A stretch of DNA of 64,000 bases, from positions 5,146,001-5,210,000 of the forward strand of contig NZ_CP036401.1 in the NCBI RefSeq assembly GCF_004322755.1. The letters run 5' to 3'. Origin of the DNA: Pseudoduganella albidiflava. Lineage in GTDB: Bacteria > Pseudomonadota > Gammaproteobacteria > Burkholderiales > Burkholderiaceae_D. Position 1 is the stretch's first letter; each line of letters opens with the position of its first letter. Positions 28,475-37,045 of the stretch are shown in pieces. The notes below the pieces were generated by a model. That model saw nothing but the letters and a program-made list of their open reading frames with translations, did not search any database and had not been told where the DNA came from. The translations under genes were made by a program, and so were the position numbers.

Positions 28475-29188
28475 ATGAAAAAATTGATCTCCAGCATCTT
28501 CGCAGCGTCGGCCGTCCTTGCTGGCACCGCAGTCGCGCAAGACAAGCCGACCGCGCCGCCTTTCGCGCCCGTGACCCAGGATATCCAGGCGCCGAAGCCG
28601 AAGAGCGCCTACGTGCAGGACCAGCGCGGCGTGATCGCCCGCAACCCGTTCGGCCTGTGCTGGCGCACCGGCTACTGGACGCCGGCCGACGCGGTGCCAG
28701 GCTGCGACCTGCCGATCTGCGTGGAACCCGAGCGCCTGGAAAACGGCAAGTGCGTGGCACCGCCGCCGCCGGCCGCTCCGGCACCGGCCCCTGCCCCGGC
28801 ACCTGCCCCAGCCGCGGCACCGGTGCCGACGTCTGAAAAAGTCAGCTACAACGCCGATGCGTTCTTCGACTTCGACAAGGCCGTGCTGAAGCCGGAAGGC
28901 AAGCAGGCGCTGGACGAGCTGTCGGGCAAGCTGGGCGGCATCAACGTGGAAGTCGTGATCGCCGTCGGCCACACCGACTCCGTGGGCACCGATGCCTACA
29001 ACGAGAAGCTGGCCGTGCGCCGCGCCGAATCCGTGAAGGCATACCTGCTGTCGAAGGGCGTCGACGCGAACCGCGTGTACACCGAAGGCAAGGGCGAGAA
29101 GCAGCCGGTCGCCGACAACAAGACCGCCGAAGGCCGCGCGAAGAACCGCCGCGTGGAAATCGAAGTCGTCGGTACCCGCAACAAGTAA
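28475..29188 (+). CDS. ompA: OmpA-family outer-membrane/peptidoglycan-binding protein
   Basis: This 237-aa protein has a signal peptide (MKKLISSIFAASAVLAGTAVAQ) and a short N-terminal segment with conserved cysteines (FGLCWRTGYWTPADAVPGCD, LPICVEP). A Pro/Ala linker spans about 95-115. The C-terminal OmpA-like domain has ADAFFDFDKAVLKPEGKQAL and GHTDSVGTDAYNEKLAVRRA, with NRRVEIEVVGT at the end. The domain binds peptidoglycan diaminopimelate and ties the envelope layers together. There is no eight-strand barrel, so this is the short betaproteobacterial type. The frame is open further upstream, but the ATG at 28475 has an AAGGAAAC site and the signal peptide. A strong terminator follows. Confidence 0.93.
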   Translation: MKKLISSIFAASAVLAGTAVAQDKPTAPPFAPVTQDIQAPKPKSAYVQDQRGVIARNPFGLCWRTGYWTPADAVPGCDLPICVEPERLENGKCVAPPPPAAPAPAPAPAPAPAAAPVPTSEKVSYNADAFFDFDKAVLKPEGKQALDELSGKLGGINVEVVIAVGHTDSVGTDAYNEKLAVRRAESVKAYLLSKGVDANRVYTEGKGEKQPVADNKTAEGRAKNRRVEIEVVGTRNK

Positions 29189-29204
29189 TTCCGGCTCACG
29201 CCAC

Positions 29205-29232
29205 AAAATCCCGCTTCGGCGGGATTTTTTTT
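29205..29232 (+). terminator. Rho-independent terminator after ompA
   Basis: AAAATCCCGC, loop TTCG, GCGGGATTTTTTTT: a perfect stem with a T run 17 bp after the ompA stop. Confidence 0.93.
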
Positions 29233-29280
29233 GCCCATCCCACAGCCGCGCCTGCTGGTAGCTCACAACACTGGGGGCGC

Positions 29281-29346
29281 GGCAGGGGTTTCCTGGAGCC
29301 TGCTCCAGGCCTGCCAAGCGGTACTGGCATGCATGCCAGTACTCCT
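29281..29346. repeat. Two-hairpin repeat, family 2
   Basis: An 8-bp hairpin (CCTGGAGC, CT, GCTCCAGG at 29292-29309) is followed by a perfect 22-bp palindrome at 29321-29342 (GTACTGGCATG and its mirror). The segment aligns over about 65 bp with the reverse complement of 18724-18788. Confidence 0.75.
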
Positions 29347-29434
29347 TTCTGTCCCCGATTTTTGGCAACATTTCCGAGAGCACATTTTCCAGCTGTGCTT
29401 TGGCTGCTGGCAAATACCCGTTATGATTCGCGTC

Positions 29435-30136
29435 ATGAACGCAAACGCCGACCCACTTGAATTGCAAAAATTCAGCGAGCTGGCCCACCGCTGGTGGGAC
29501 CCGACGTCTGAATTCCGTCCCCTGCACGACATCAATCCGCTGCGCCTGGAATGGATCAACGCGCGCGCCCCGCTGGCGGGCAAGAACGTGATCGACATCG
29601 GCTGCGGCGGCGGCATCCTGTCCGAATCGATGGCGAAGAAGGGTGCCACCGTGACGGGCATCGACCTGTCGAAGCGCGCCCTGAAGGTGGCCGACCTGCA
29701 CAGCCTGGAATCGGGCGTGCCAGTGCGCTACAAGCTGATCGCCGCCGAGGACATGGCAGCCGAGGAAGCGGGCCAGTACGACGTGGTGACCTGCATGGAA
29801 ATGCTCGAGCACGTGCCGGATCCGGCCGCGATCGTGCGCGCCGCCGCCACGCTGGTGAAGCCGGGCGGCCACGTGTTCTTTTCCACGCTGAACCGCAATC
29901 CGAAGTCTTACCTGTTCGCGGTGATCGGCGCCGAATACGTGCTGCGCATGCTGCCGAAGGGCACGCATACCTACGAAAAATTCATCACGCCGGCCGAGCT
30001 GTCGCAATATGTGCGCAGCGCCGGCCTGCAGGTGGAAAGCCTGAAGGGGCTGGGCTACAACCCGCTGACCAAGTTTTATTCGCTGAACAACGACACCAGT
30101 GTGAACTACATGATGTCGTGCACTCGCCCTGAATGA
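29435..30136 (+). CDS. ubiG: Ubiquinone biosynthesis O-methyltransferase
   Basis: This 233-aa SAM-dependent enzyme performs both O-methylations in ubiquinone synthesis. It begins [20 protein letters not shown] and has the SAM-binding motif [21 protein letters not shown]. The UbiG-typical [20 protein letters not shown] and [20 protein letters not shown] follow, and [20 protein letters not shown] lies near the end. Two in-frame ATGs (29423, 29435) exist with no clear ribosome site for either; 29435 gives the usual N-terminus. gph follows 44 bp downstream. Confidence 0.96.
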   Translation: MNANADPLELQKFSELAHRWWDPTSEFRPLHDINPLRLEWINARAPLAGKNVIDIGCGGGILSESMAKKGATVTGIDLSKRALKVADLHSLESGVPVRYKLIAAEDMAAEEAGQYDVVTCMEMLEHVPDPAAIVRAAATLVKPGGHVFFSTLNRNPKSYLFAVIGAEYVLRMLPKGTHTYEKFITPAELSQYVRSAGLQVESLKGLGYNPLTKFYSLNNDTSVNYMMSCTRPE

Positions 30137-30180
30137 CCCCGGGCGGCCGCCCGGCCGCCCTTAATTGAACGACTCCGACC

Positions 30181-30870
30181 ATGAGCTTCACGACCGCCCC
30201 GCGCGCCATCCTGTTCGACCTCGACGGCACCCTTGCCGATACCGCCCCCGACCTGGCGGCCGCCGTCAACCGGCTGCGCACCGACCGCGGCCTGGCGCCC
30301 ACGCCGTACGACATCCTGCGCCCCACCGCATCGCACGGCGCGCGTGGCATGATCGGCGCCGCCTTCGGGTTGCAGCCGGAAGATGAAGGCTTCGTGGCGC
30401 TGCGCGATGAATTCTTCAGCTACTACGAAAACGCGATGATGGTGCACAGCTCGCTGTTCCCCGGCGTCGGCACCCTGCTTGCCGGCCTCGCGGACGCCGG
30501 CCTGGCATGGGGCATCGTCACCAACAAGTCGGCCCGTTTCACCGATCCGCTGATGCCGATGATCGGCCTCGATCACGCCGCCTGCGTCATTTCGGGCGAC
30601 ACGACGCCGCATGCGAAACCGCACCCTGCCCCACTGCTGGAAGCGGCGCGCCGCATCGGCGTGGCGCCTGAACAATGCTGGTACGTGGGCGACGACCTGC
30701 GCGACATCCAGGGCGGCCGCGCCGCCGGCATGACGACGGTGGCGTGCCAATGGGGCTATTGTGGCGCATCGGAACCGGCCAGCTGGGAAGCGGACCACCT
30801 GGTCGATACGCCGGAAGCACTGCTGGCACTCGTGCTGGCGTCCGTTGGCGGCGTAACGCTGGCGGCTTGA
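30181..30870 (+). CDS. gph: Phosphoglycolate phosphatase (HAD family)
   Basis: This 229-aa HAD hydrolase has motif I ILFDLDGTLADTAPDLAAAV with the nucleophile Asp. Motif II is in GIVTNKSARFTDPLMPMIGL, motif III Lys in TTPHAKPHPAPLLEAARRIG, and motif IV in CWYVGDDLRDIQGGRAAGMT. It removes phosphate from 2-phosphoglycolate formed in DNA repair and by oxygenase side reactions. Its position right after ubiG is the standard betaproteobacterial arrangement. HAD specificity can vary, so the substrate rests on length and context. Confidence 0.93.
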   Translation: MSFTTAPRAILFDLDGTLADTAPDLAAAVNRLRTDRGLAPTPYDILRPTASHGARGMIGAAFGLQPEDEGFVALRDEFFSYYENAMMVHSSLFPGVGTLLAGLADAGLAWGIVTNKSARFTDPLMPMIGLDHAACVISGDTTPHAKPHPAPLLEAARRIGVAPEQCWYVGDDLRDIQGGRAAGMTTVACQWGYCGASEPASWEADHLVDTPEALLALVLASVGGVTLAA

Positions 30871-30963
30871 TCACCCAATTCAAGTTGCCCTAAGTTAAGT
30901 AATCGTCGTACCATAGAGGTAACACGTATTAATTAACCAGCAACTTTCACCGGGGAGGCAGCA

Positions 30964-31935
30964 ATGCCTGGCGAAAACGCGACCGAACCGTCTCATATTC
31001 CGCGCAGCAGTGCGCCGCAAGTCTGGACAGCCACGGTAGCAGAGACGAAATTCTATTGGTATGACCTGCTGGTGGACGGCAGTCCGCTGCCGGACTTCCG
31101 CGACCCTGTCGGCCGCTACCTGCGCCGCATGCAGTTCGCCATCGACGGCACGATGGAAAAGCGCCTGCTGTACTTCCTCGTCGCCCGCCCGCGCCTGCGC
31201 TTCGACTTGCAGCGCAGCGTCAGCTGGAGCTTTTTCTCGCTGAAGCTGACCATTCCCGTGCTGATCGGCGCGGAAGAGCGCAAGAGTACGATCACCATCG
31301 ACCTCGACGTTCCCTTCGAAGCCACCTACAAGAAACCGCTCGTGCAGGTGCAGGACAAGTTCCTGCTGCTGAACTGGGGTGCGCTGGTGGAAACGCTCAG
31401 CATCCACGACCTGGTGCAGCGCTACGATACGGGGCTGGCGTTTCCCGGCACCGTGCTCTACGTGGGCCAGACGCACGATCCCGCCGGCCGCCTGGCCAAG
31501 GGCCATCACATGGCGGTGAACCGGGCACGCGACGCTGGCATGGTGGAAAGCGACATGTTCCTGCTGATCCAGCGTTTCGACGTGAAGGTGGAGACGGCCG
31601 CGACCGACCTTTCCGAAGAAGCATCGATGCGCACCCACGTGGATCTGCTGGAAGGCGCCCTGATCGGCTATTTCGAGGGCCCCACGTCGCGGTTGCGCAG
31701 CGAGATCGAACTGGGCAACCGGCGCGATCACCTGGCCGAGCTGCAATACACGTATTTCCTGACGAAGCTGACGGTCGACCTGGGCTTCCAGGGTGCCGAC
31801 GGGTTCTACGACCTCGAATCCCCCCAGGCCGGCCGCTCGCGCCGCCACCTGTTCGAGTGCTCGTTCACGGCCGGCGCTCCTGTCATCCAGCGGCTGGCCG
31901 ACAACGCTCGGCCTTTGCCTGCCCTGCGCGCCTGA
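30964..31935 (+). CDS. Uncharacterised protein with GIY-YIG-like motifs
   Basis: I do not recognise a named family for this 323-aa cytoplasmic-looking protein. Its central part (about 158-235) reads like a GIY-YIG nuclease module: FPGTVLYVGQTHDPAGRLAK has the tyrosine-glycine core and a candidate catalytic Arg. An HH pair follows, and a candidate metal-binding Glu lies in RTHVDLLEGALIGYFEGPTS. The first 150 residues (KFYWYDLLVDGSPLPDFRDP, LRFDLQRSVSWSFFSLKLTI) are unrelated to that fold and may bind a partner. The ATG at 30964 follows a GGGGAGGCAGCA site. It stands alone between gph and the tmRNA gene. The nuclease assignment is inference from motif spacing. Confidence 0.7.
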   Translation: MPGENATEPSHIPRSSAPQVWTATVAETKFYWYDLLVDGSPLPDFRDPVGRYLRRMQFAIDGTMEKRLLYFLVARPRLRFDLQRSVSWSFFSLKLTIPVLIGAEERKSTITIDLDVPFEATYKKPLVQVQDKFLLLNWGALVETLSIHDLVQRYDTGLAFPGTVLYVGQTHDPAGRLAKGHHMAVNRARDAGMVESDMFLLIQRFDVKVETAATDLSEEASMRTHVDLLEGALIGYFEGPTSRLRSEIELGNRRDHLAELQYTYFLTKLTVDLGFQGADGFYDLESPQAGRSRRHLFECSFTAGAPVIQRLADNARPLPALRA

Positions 31936-32116
31936 TCCGGGCTTCGCCCGCACTCGGTCGGTGCTGAGGCGACACCCAGGCAGCGCTCGCAGGACGCTCA
32001 GCAGGCACTCGGGCGGCGCTTGCTCGACACTCGATCAACCACTTAACCGGTGCTTAAATGGCGCCGTAACCTGCACAGCCGCGCTGCATTCGCATGCACT
32101 GGCCGCCGCTTTGGGG

Positions 32117-32122
32117 TACAAT
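32117..32122 (+). promoter_or_regulatory. -10 element of the tmRNA promoter
   Basis: TACAAT lies 16 bp upstream of the mature tmRNA 5' end (GGGGACG). No clear -35 box was seen at the usual distance. Confidence 0.55.
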
Positions 32123-32137
32123 GCTCTTTCCTTCTGT

Positions 32138-32498
32138 GGGGACGACCTGGCTTCGACGTGGGTTGCAAAGCAGAACAGGGCATACCGAGGGCTGGTCACC
32201 TCGTAAATACATCCAGAAACAAACTAACTGCAAACGATAACTCGTACGCACTGGCAGCTTAATCGCTGTTAGCTCCACAACACCTCGCCTCTGGGGTGGG
32301 CCGTTAAAAGCTGTGGAGTCATTTACAGAGGCTAGGACTCAACCGGGTTACTTGGTTGCTTCCGAAATTTAAGGTAACTCGCTTGAACAAAGGGTGCACG
32401 TCCCCGTTGTTCCGGTTAAATTAATTGATAGTGCTAAGTATGTAGAACTGTCTGTGGAGTGCTTGCGGACGCGGGTTCGATTCCCGCCGTCTCCACCA
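32138..32498 (+). ncRNA. ssrA: Transfer-messenger RNA (tmRNA)
   Basis: The 5' end GGGGACGACCTGGCTTCGACG and the 3' end with a T-arm (GGTTCGATTCC) and terminal CCA form the tRNA-like half. The tag reading frame lies at 32230-32262 and encodes ANDNSYALAA then TAA, with the resume codon GCA. It rescues stalled ribosomes with SmpB and marks the truncated product for proteolysis. The one-piece layout of about 361 nt is the normal proteobacterial form. Its last 20 bp are repeated at 36570-36589, marking it as an integration site. Confidence 0.97.
32479..32498 (+). repeat. attL: Attachment-site repeat, left (ssrA 3' end)
   Basis: GATTCCCGCCGTCTCCACCA, the end of ssrA, recurs at 36570-36589 with one mismatch. 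The two copies bracket an AT-richer island of about 4.1 kb. Confidence 0.8.
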
Positions 32499-32500
32499 CC

Positions 32501-32548
32501 GAACAAAAGAAAACGGCCCAAGCTTGCTTGGGCCGTTTTCTTTTGTTC
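32501..32548. terminator. Long hairpin terminator after ssrA
   Basis: A perfect 23-bp inverted repeat (GAACAAAAGAAAACGGCCC..., loop TT) begins 2 bp after the tmRNA end, with T-rich arms. It can terminate in both directions. A mutated copy lies at 36592-36639. Confidence 0.85.
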
Positions 32549-32576
32549 TCTGGTTCCGACTCCGGGTATTGATTCC

Positions 32577-32730
32577 GCGTCCGTCTCCGACGGACGCGGG
32601 GGATTTGCGGGGTTTCGGCGAGCACCGCTCGCTGCCGCAAATCCGACCCGCGCCTACCAGCGCGGGGCTCTCCGATTCGCCCATTCACGACCTCGCTCCG
32701 CGAGGTCGCTACCGCCCGGCGGGCTTGCTT
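32577..32730. repeat. ssrA-distal flank, copy 1
   Basis: Blocks of this segment recur in order at 36668-36888: GCGTCCGTCTCCGACGGAC, then CGAGCACCGCTCG-type hairpins, then CCCATTCACGRCCTCGCTCC and GGCGGGCTTGCT. It lies just inside the island. No gene is evident here; antisense frames across it and ssrA are spurious. Confidence 0.7.
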
Positions 32731-33000
32731 GTGCCCTCTTCATTTGTTCTCTGGTTCCGCAAACCCCTGCCTTTGGCCGGATGCCTATCCTGCATGTTCA
32801 AGTACCGCTCCAAGTTGATCCGGATTCCGTTGGAGCGCTGGCAAGACCGCGGCGCCGACTAACCGGCTTTGTCGAGGGGGCGAATTGCCGCGCGCATTAG
32901 TCACATCACTAATAGGAAGCTCACGTTCGGCATCGGTACGGTATCGACCTCGGACCCCAACTACGCGGATTACTTGGCCCATATAGTGCAACGCTGGAAT

Positions 33001-33055
33001 GTGTCCCCAGGAGTGGTGTATGAGATGGCGTCCCCAGGAGTGGTGTACGAGAAGT
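33001..33055 (+). repeat. 27-bp tandem duplication
   Basis: GTCCCCAGGAGTGGTGTA plus nine bases occurs twice head to tail with one change. In the open frame it would read SPGVVYEMA then SPGVVYEK, but no gene here is convincing. Confidence 0.6.
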
Positions 33056-33203
33056 GATTCTCAAGGGGCTGGGTCCCCGATCAGTTAATCACGGCGGAGA
33101 GCCTTGCGGGCTGACTGTAGCTCAAGGACGCGTGTCCCAGCCATAGCGGAATTGGAGCATTCACTCAGCATCAAATCGATACTAAACGTGACGACCTGAG
33201 GTT

Positions 33204-34397
33204 TTAAGTAGAATAGGAGTCTTGCTTTATAGCCCCCCCAAACCCGACCTTAAAATCGGCCAAATGGTCGGGAAACAGTACGCTTATCCCTCCTGTTTTC
33301 GAATTCCATCCCAGCTCCCGTTTTTGTGCCACATATTTTATAGTCTTTTGAACCTCAGGCTGAAGACATGAGGTAATATATTCTATAAACGATTGAACCA
33401 CCTCAACTTCTTTTTCAAGCCGATGTAGCCCGACAGCATCTATTTCAACTCCGACGGTTCTTTTCCACATACTCCGGTATTCGCTAAAAATGGGAACCTT
33501 TCCGTTGAAATAAACGTCATTGAACTTTAGCTTTTCCAAAACAACGTTCCCGTGCAGAAGGTCGTTTCGTTCATTCACAAGACTGTGATATGCCTTACAC
33601 TGTGAAGTTGTGTAGTCGATGGGCTTCTCGAAGCCGACGCAAGTCATGTGTAAGCTTTTCACCCTAATATCAATTGGCTGCCGAAGCGTATTCTCTCGAA
33701 GTCTATTATCGGTTTTTAGCTCAGCTCGCATTAAAACGAAAAGCAAGAAATTTACGTAGGCCTCAGCCATAACTGGCAGCATGGACCTGACTCCGAAACA
33801 AAGACCTAAGCCCTTGCTGTAGCGGCCAAGAGCCTCCCCCCAACTCTCTTTAAATGCCTCCTCATCATCCGCAAAATCGGGCAAACTTTGCGTTTCAGGC
33901 TGTAGATCCAATTTACGAATCTCGCTCAGCATCTGTTCAACCGAACGGCTTAAGCGTTGATATGGATTTACAAATTCAGCCCATTTTTCAAGGGACTTTC
34001 TCGCCTCTGACATTTCTCTGCCATGATTCTTGAAGTCATCCTTGATGAGCTTAACTAGTTCATGGCAATCTTCCTTTTCAAGTGAAAAATCGCCAGAAAC
34101 CCAAATCTCTGTTCGAAAGTTGGTTCCAAGAAAATTGATATGCCCAGTTGGGTGATCCAGCATCCAGTCCCAATGTATAAGATTGTCTGAATCATCGTTC
34201 CGGAAAAAATTTTGTGGGCCGTTTGGTCTCCCGAATTTTACTGACAAGTAGCAATATAAATCTACGGGCAAAATCTCATTTGTCAAAGACCATACCGCTT
34301 TATTCGGTTTCCGTTCTTTTTCCTTCAGCAAGCGTTCAAAAATTTTCTTGGGGTGTGGAGCGCTGAGGAGGCCAATAAGATCTAATGGTAGTGGCAT
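33204..34397 (-). CDS. Island protein with HEPN-like RxxxxH motif
   Basis: I do not recognise a family for this 397-aa protein. It is encoded in visibly AT-richer DNA than the flanking chromosome, a sign of transfer. The C-terminal half has the helical segment SQCKAYHSLVNERNDLLHGN, where R-N-D-L-L-H fits the RxxxxH motif of HEPN ribonuclease domains. The helix before it (LPVMAEAYVNFLLFVLMRAE) fits such a bundle. No signal peptide or membrane segment is seen. An in-frame TTG at 34409 could add four residues, but neither start has a clear ribosome site. A second HEPN-like gene follows on the same strand about 610 bp upstream. An anti-phage or toxin role is inference only. Confidence 0.72.
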   Translation of the reverse strand: MPLPLDLIGLLSAPHPKKIFERLLKEKERKPNKAVWSLTNEILPVDLYCYLSVKFGRPNGPQNFFRNDDSDNLIHWDWMLDHPTGHINFLGTNFRTEIWVSGDFSLEKEDCHELVKLIKDDFKNHGREMSEARKSLEKWAEFVNPYQRLSRSVEQMLSEIRKLDLQPETQSLPDFADDEEAFKESWGEALGRYSKGLGLCFGVRSMLPVMAEAYVNFLLFVLMRAELKTDNRLRENTLRQPIDIRVKSLHMTCVGFEKPIDYTTSQCKAYHSLVNERNDLLHGNVVLEKLKFNDVYFNGKVPIFSEYRSMWKRTVGVEIDAVGLHRLEKEVEVVQSFIEYITSCLQPEVQKTIKYVAQKRELGWNSKTGGISVLFPDHLADFKVGFGGAIKQDSYST

Positions 34398-34409
34398 AGA
34401 GGTGTTCAA

Positions 34410-35008
34410 TTTCTTGGATTATATAGATGTAGCACAGTCAACAATGGTTGGATACACAGATTGCAGAAGTAGCACTTTATCTTAAGGAATTCTTGAAAGC
34501 AATCTTTGTAGTTGAATTACGACGATTGTCCGCTCCTTGCTTTGTTATTTCCACATGACAACAAATCGGAGAGGCTTTAGTCACGCTATTTTGAGTAATC
34601 CGCACCGCGTTACGCGCGCACGCTGCTATCCGAAAACCTAACACCTGTATACGCCGTGTACATGTTCTTGATCGTTAGAGAAGCAAATGGGTCAAAATGA
34701 GCTGCCGGGAGGTGAAAACAACAGCTCAAAAAGTCGGCAAAAGAAACAGTCCTTCACACGTCCTCCTATTCAGGATCGGCGCAGCACCCGCTTATTTGTC
34801 GGCTTGCAACATGAGGCGCCAATGGCTTAGCGCGGGAAGCGTCGCAGCCGTCGAAAGCTGGCGTTACAAATACAAGGTCCTAGCTATAAGTACTACGCTC
34901 GAGAGCTACTGTCCATCAATTTTGGCTGGCTAGCCATCAAATAGGTTAACAATTCTTTGCTGAGCAGCACTGCGAATAAGTAGGCTAATATCAGACAGTA
35001 ATCACGAG
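34410..35008. other. AT-rich spacer between the two island genes
   Basis: About 600 bp with no convincing gene. Plus-strand codons at 34697-34933 are open for 78 residues but have no ribosome site and no recognisable protein character. It may hold the promoter of the HEPN-like gene on its left. Confidence 0.4.
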
Positions 35009-36211
35009 TTAACTTTTGTAACCGTAGCGTAAGCGAGCAAAGTACTCAGCTAAGTCTTTCTTTGTTTTAAGGAAAACCAGATCAGGCTCTGTCAGCATAA
35101 GGTGAACACAATTTACCGCGTAATTAACAAAATCATGAGCTTCTTGTGGCGTCACCGTATGCTTCCCACCGTGCACTAGCTGAGAACGTAGCGTGTAAAG
35201 ACCTTTAATTTCTTTTTCGATATGCATTTTTGATTCCGGATTCTCACCACAAATCTGCCCTACTGATTCAGATATAGTTCGGACAACTTGGTCTTTATCT
35301 GCGTTAAAAAGAATCTCAACGGAAATCGCAGCCTTCAACAGAGAATTTTCGCTTGAGCGCTCGAGTAGAGCCTGCCCTACCCAATCGACTGCAGCCACTA
35401 GACGATTTTGCACTTCACTTCGATTTTTTTTATCGATGCTAGTGATTTCCCAGAAATATTTATGCCCTAGCTCCGCTGAGCAGAAATAATGATCTCCAAT
35501 ATCAGGCTGAACGCCAGATTCAAGTTTTTGCGCTCGTCCAGACCGTTCACCATCAGGCGAACAAGCATAAATACGTTGAAATCGACCACCCGACGACACA
35601 CGCACACCTGAGCCAGATGTCCTATTATTTATCATATAGGATAGAGCACTTTCAAACTGCTTAAACATTGACGCTCCGGCCTCTTGCGCCAATACAGCAT
35701 CTCGTGCCTGAACAACTACAGAGATAAGTGTACTTGCCCCACCAAATTCTAAGTGGAGACCATCATGCGACTGAAAACTATCGCCAGCTATTTCTTGTGA
35801 ATGCTTTTTTACGTCATAAATTCTGTACACACCCAAATCTATTGGCTTTTCCGTTTTCAGCGAAGTCCCTGAAAGTTCAGTAAAAACTCTCATCGACCCT
35901 ATCGGTCTTTTTATCAAGCTCTGCAAGTACGACTTGATAGTTGAGTCAGAATGTTGCTCACCATCTCTCCGAGATTTTAAAACAAATTCGTTTGTTTTTT
36001 TCTGGAAATTTTCATAAGATATTGTAGTAGCCACTACATCATTTCTTAGAAACAACTCTTTCATGGCACCTAGATACGAAAAACGCTTCTCTTTTGGAAC
36101 ACCTATCTGATACACCAAATCATATAACGGCATATCCAAAGAATGCTTATGCTCCGAAAAGCACCCTTCTATTTCAGATACAATAACAGTAAGCGGACGT
36201 AAATTATTCAT
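35009..36211 (-). CDS. Apea-like HEPN-domain island protein
   Basis: This 400-aa protein of AT-rich codon use has a C-terminal HEPN domain of the Apea-like type. The helix IEKEIKGLYTLRSQLVHGGK holds the RxxxxH catalytic motif (R-S-Q-L-V-H) followed by Gly-Gly. The next helix is EAHDFVNYAVNCVHLMLTEP, and the preceding helices contain SENSLLKAAISVEILFNADK. The N-terminal 250 residues are not recognised. HEPN domains of this class are often RNases in defence or toxin systems. It is the last gene before the right att repeat. No kinase, nucleotidyltransferase or antitoxin partner is visible, unless the other island gene is that partner. Confidence 0.78.
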   Translation of the reverse strand: MNNLRPLTVIVSEIEGCFSEHKHSLDMPLYDLVYQIGVPKEKRFSYLGAMKELFLRNDVVATTISYENFQKKTNEFVLKSRRDGEQHSDSTIKSYLQSLIKRPIGSMRVFTELSGTSLKTEKPIDLGVYRIYDVKKHSQEIAGDSFQSHDGLHLEFGGASTLISVVVQARDAVLAQEAGASMFKQFESALSYMINNRTSGSGVRVSSGGRFQRIYACSPDGERSGRAQKLESGVQPDIGDHYFCSAELGHKYFWEITSIDKKNRSEVQNRLVAAVDWVGQALLERSSENSLLKAAISVEILFNADKDQVVRTISESVGQICGENPESKMHIEKEIKGLYTLRSQLVHGGKHTVTPQEAHDFVNYAVNCVHLMLTEPDLVFLKTKKDLAEYFARLRYGYKS

Positions 36212-36569
36212 TATGATATCTTATGGACGAAAAAATTACATAAATTTTGAGGTTACCCTACTATATAGTAGGACAATGGAATTACGAGAACTATACAGGA
36301 AGTCTAAAGTTAACTTCTTTTAATCGCGTACAAACCCCAGCAAAAATGCATATCACAACAGTTATGATTTGTCAGAATTATGGCATTCCAACAGCGCAAC
36401 CCTGCAGAGTACTGCAAGCATCGATAGAAGCCGACTTTTACAGCACGGTTATCTTAATGCCCAGCTACAATCGCAAGCAAGTAGTCCAAATGGGTACACC
36501 TGCGAGCCAAACCGCCTGGGGGAAGTTAAAGGAATCTATCTCTTACGTGATGTGTTAGTGGAGATTGCA
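36212..36569. other. AT-rich end of the island, no gene recognised
   Basis: About 358 bp between the HEPN gene start and the right att repeat. It probably holds the promoter of the HEPN gene. A 103-codon plus-strand frame (36247-36558) runs through it but shows no domain or ribosome site. Confidence 0.4.
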
Positions 36570-36589
36570 GATTCACGCCGTCTCCACCA
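36570..36589 (+). repeat. attR: Attachment-site repeat, right
   Basis: GATTCACGCCGTCTCCACCA matches 19 of 20 bases of the ssrA 3' end. It is followed by a decayed copy of the ssrA terminator hairpin (36592-36639). Confidence 0.8.
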
Positions 36590-36591
36590 CT

Positions 36592-36888
36592 GAACAGAAG
36601 AAAATGGCCCAAGCTTGCTTAGGCCATTTTCTTCTGTTCTATGGTTTCGACTTTGGTAATCCAGTTTGCGTCCGTCTCCGACGGACGGCGGAACGGGGAA
36701 TTAGGCCGCCTGCGGCCTGCCCGTGGAGCGGCCACCCGCTTGCCAGCGAGAGCATATGGACTTTTGCGAGGTTTCGAATAGCACCGCTCGGTGCCGCCAA
36801 GCGACATGTGCTTGTAAGCGCACGGGTTTCCGATTGCCCATTCACGGCCTCGCTCCGCGAGGCCGCCACCGTCCGGCGGGCTTGCTAG
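36592..36888. repeat. ssrA-distal flank, copy 2 (with decayed terminator)
   Basis: This repeats the hairpin and flank that follow ssrA, at roughly 80 percent identity in the aligned blocks with insertions. Paired changes in the hairpin CCTCGCTCCGCGAGG flank (A..T at copy 1, G..C here) are preserved. No gene is seen. Confidence 0.7.
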
Positions 36889-37045
36889 AGCCTTACCCAT
36901 CCACTCAATTCGCCAGCGTCGTCTCTCCGGGCGACGGGGCTTTCGAAGTTAATGGAGAACGGTGACAATGTGTGAGGCTTTGCCAACAAACAACGCGATA
37001 TACTTCTGCGCAACCACGCTTACGTCGGCAAACATAAGGATGGCA

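Noticed and set aside
32421-32688. Minus-strand frames with text such as GIEPASAS and ESNPRPQALHRQF
   Set aside because: They are antisense to the 3' end of ssrA and its terminator; such sequences are a well-known annotation artefact near tRNA and tmRNA genes.
34697-34933. 78-codon frame between the island genes
   Set aside because: No ribosome site, no recognisable domain and no support from position.
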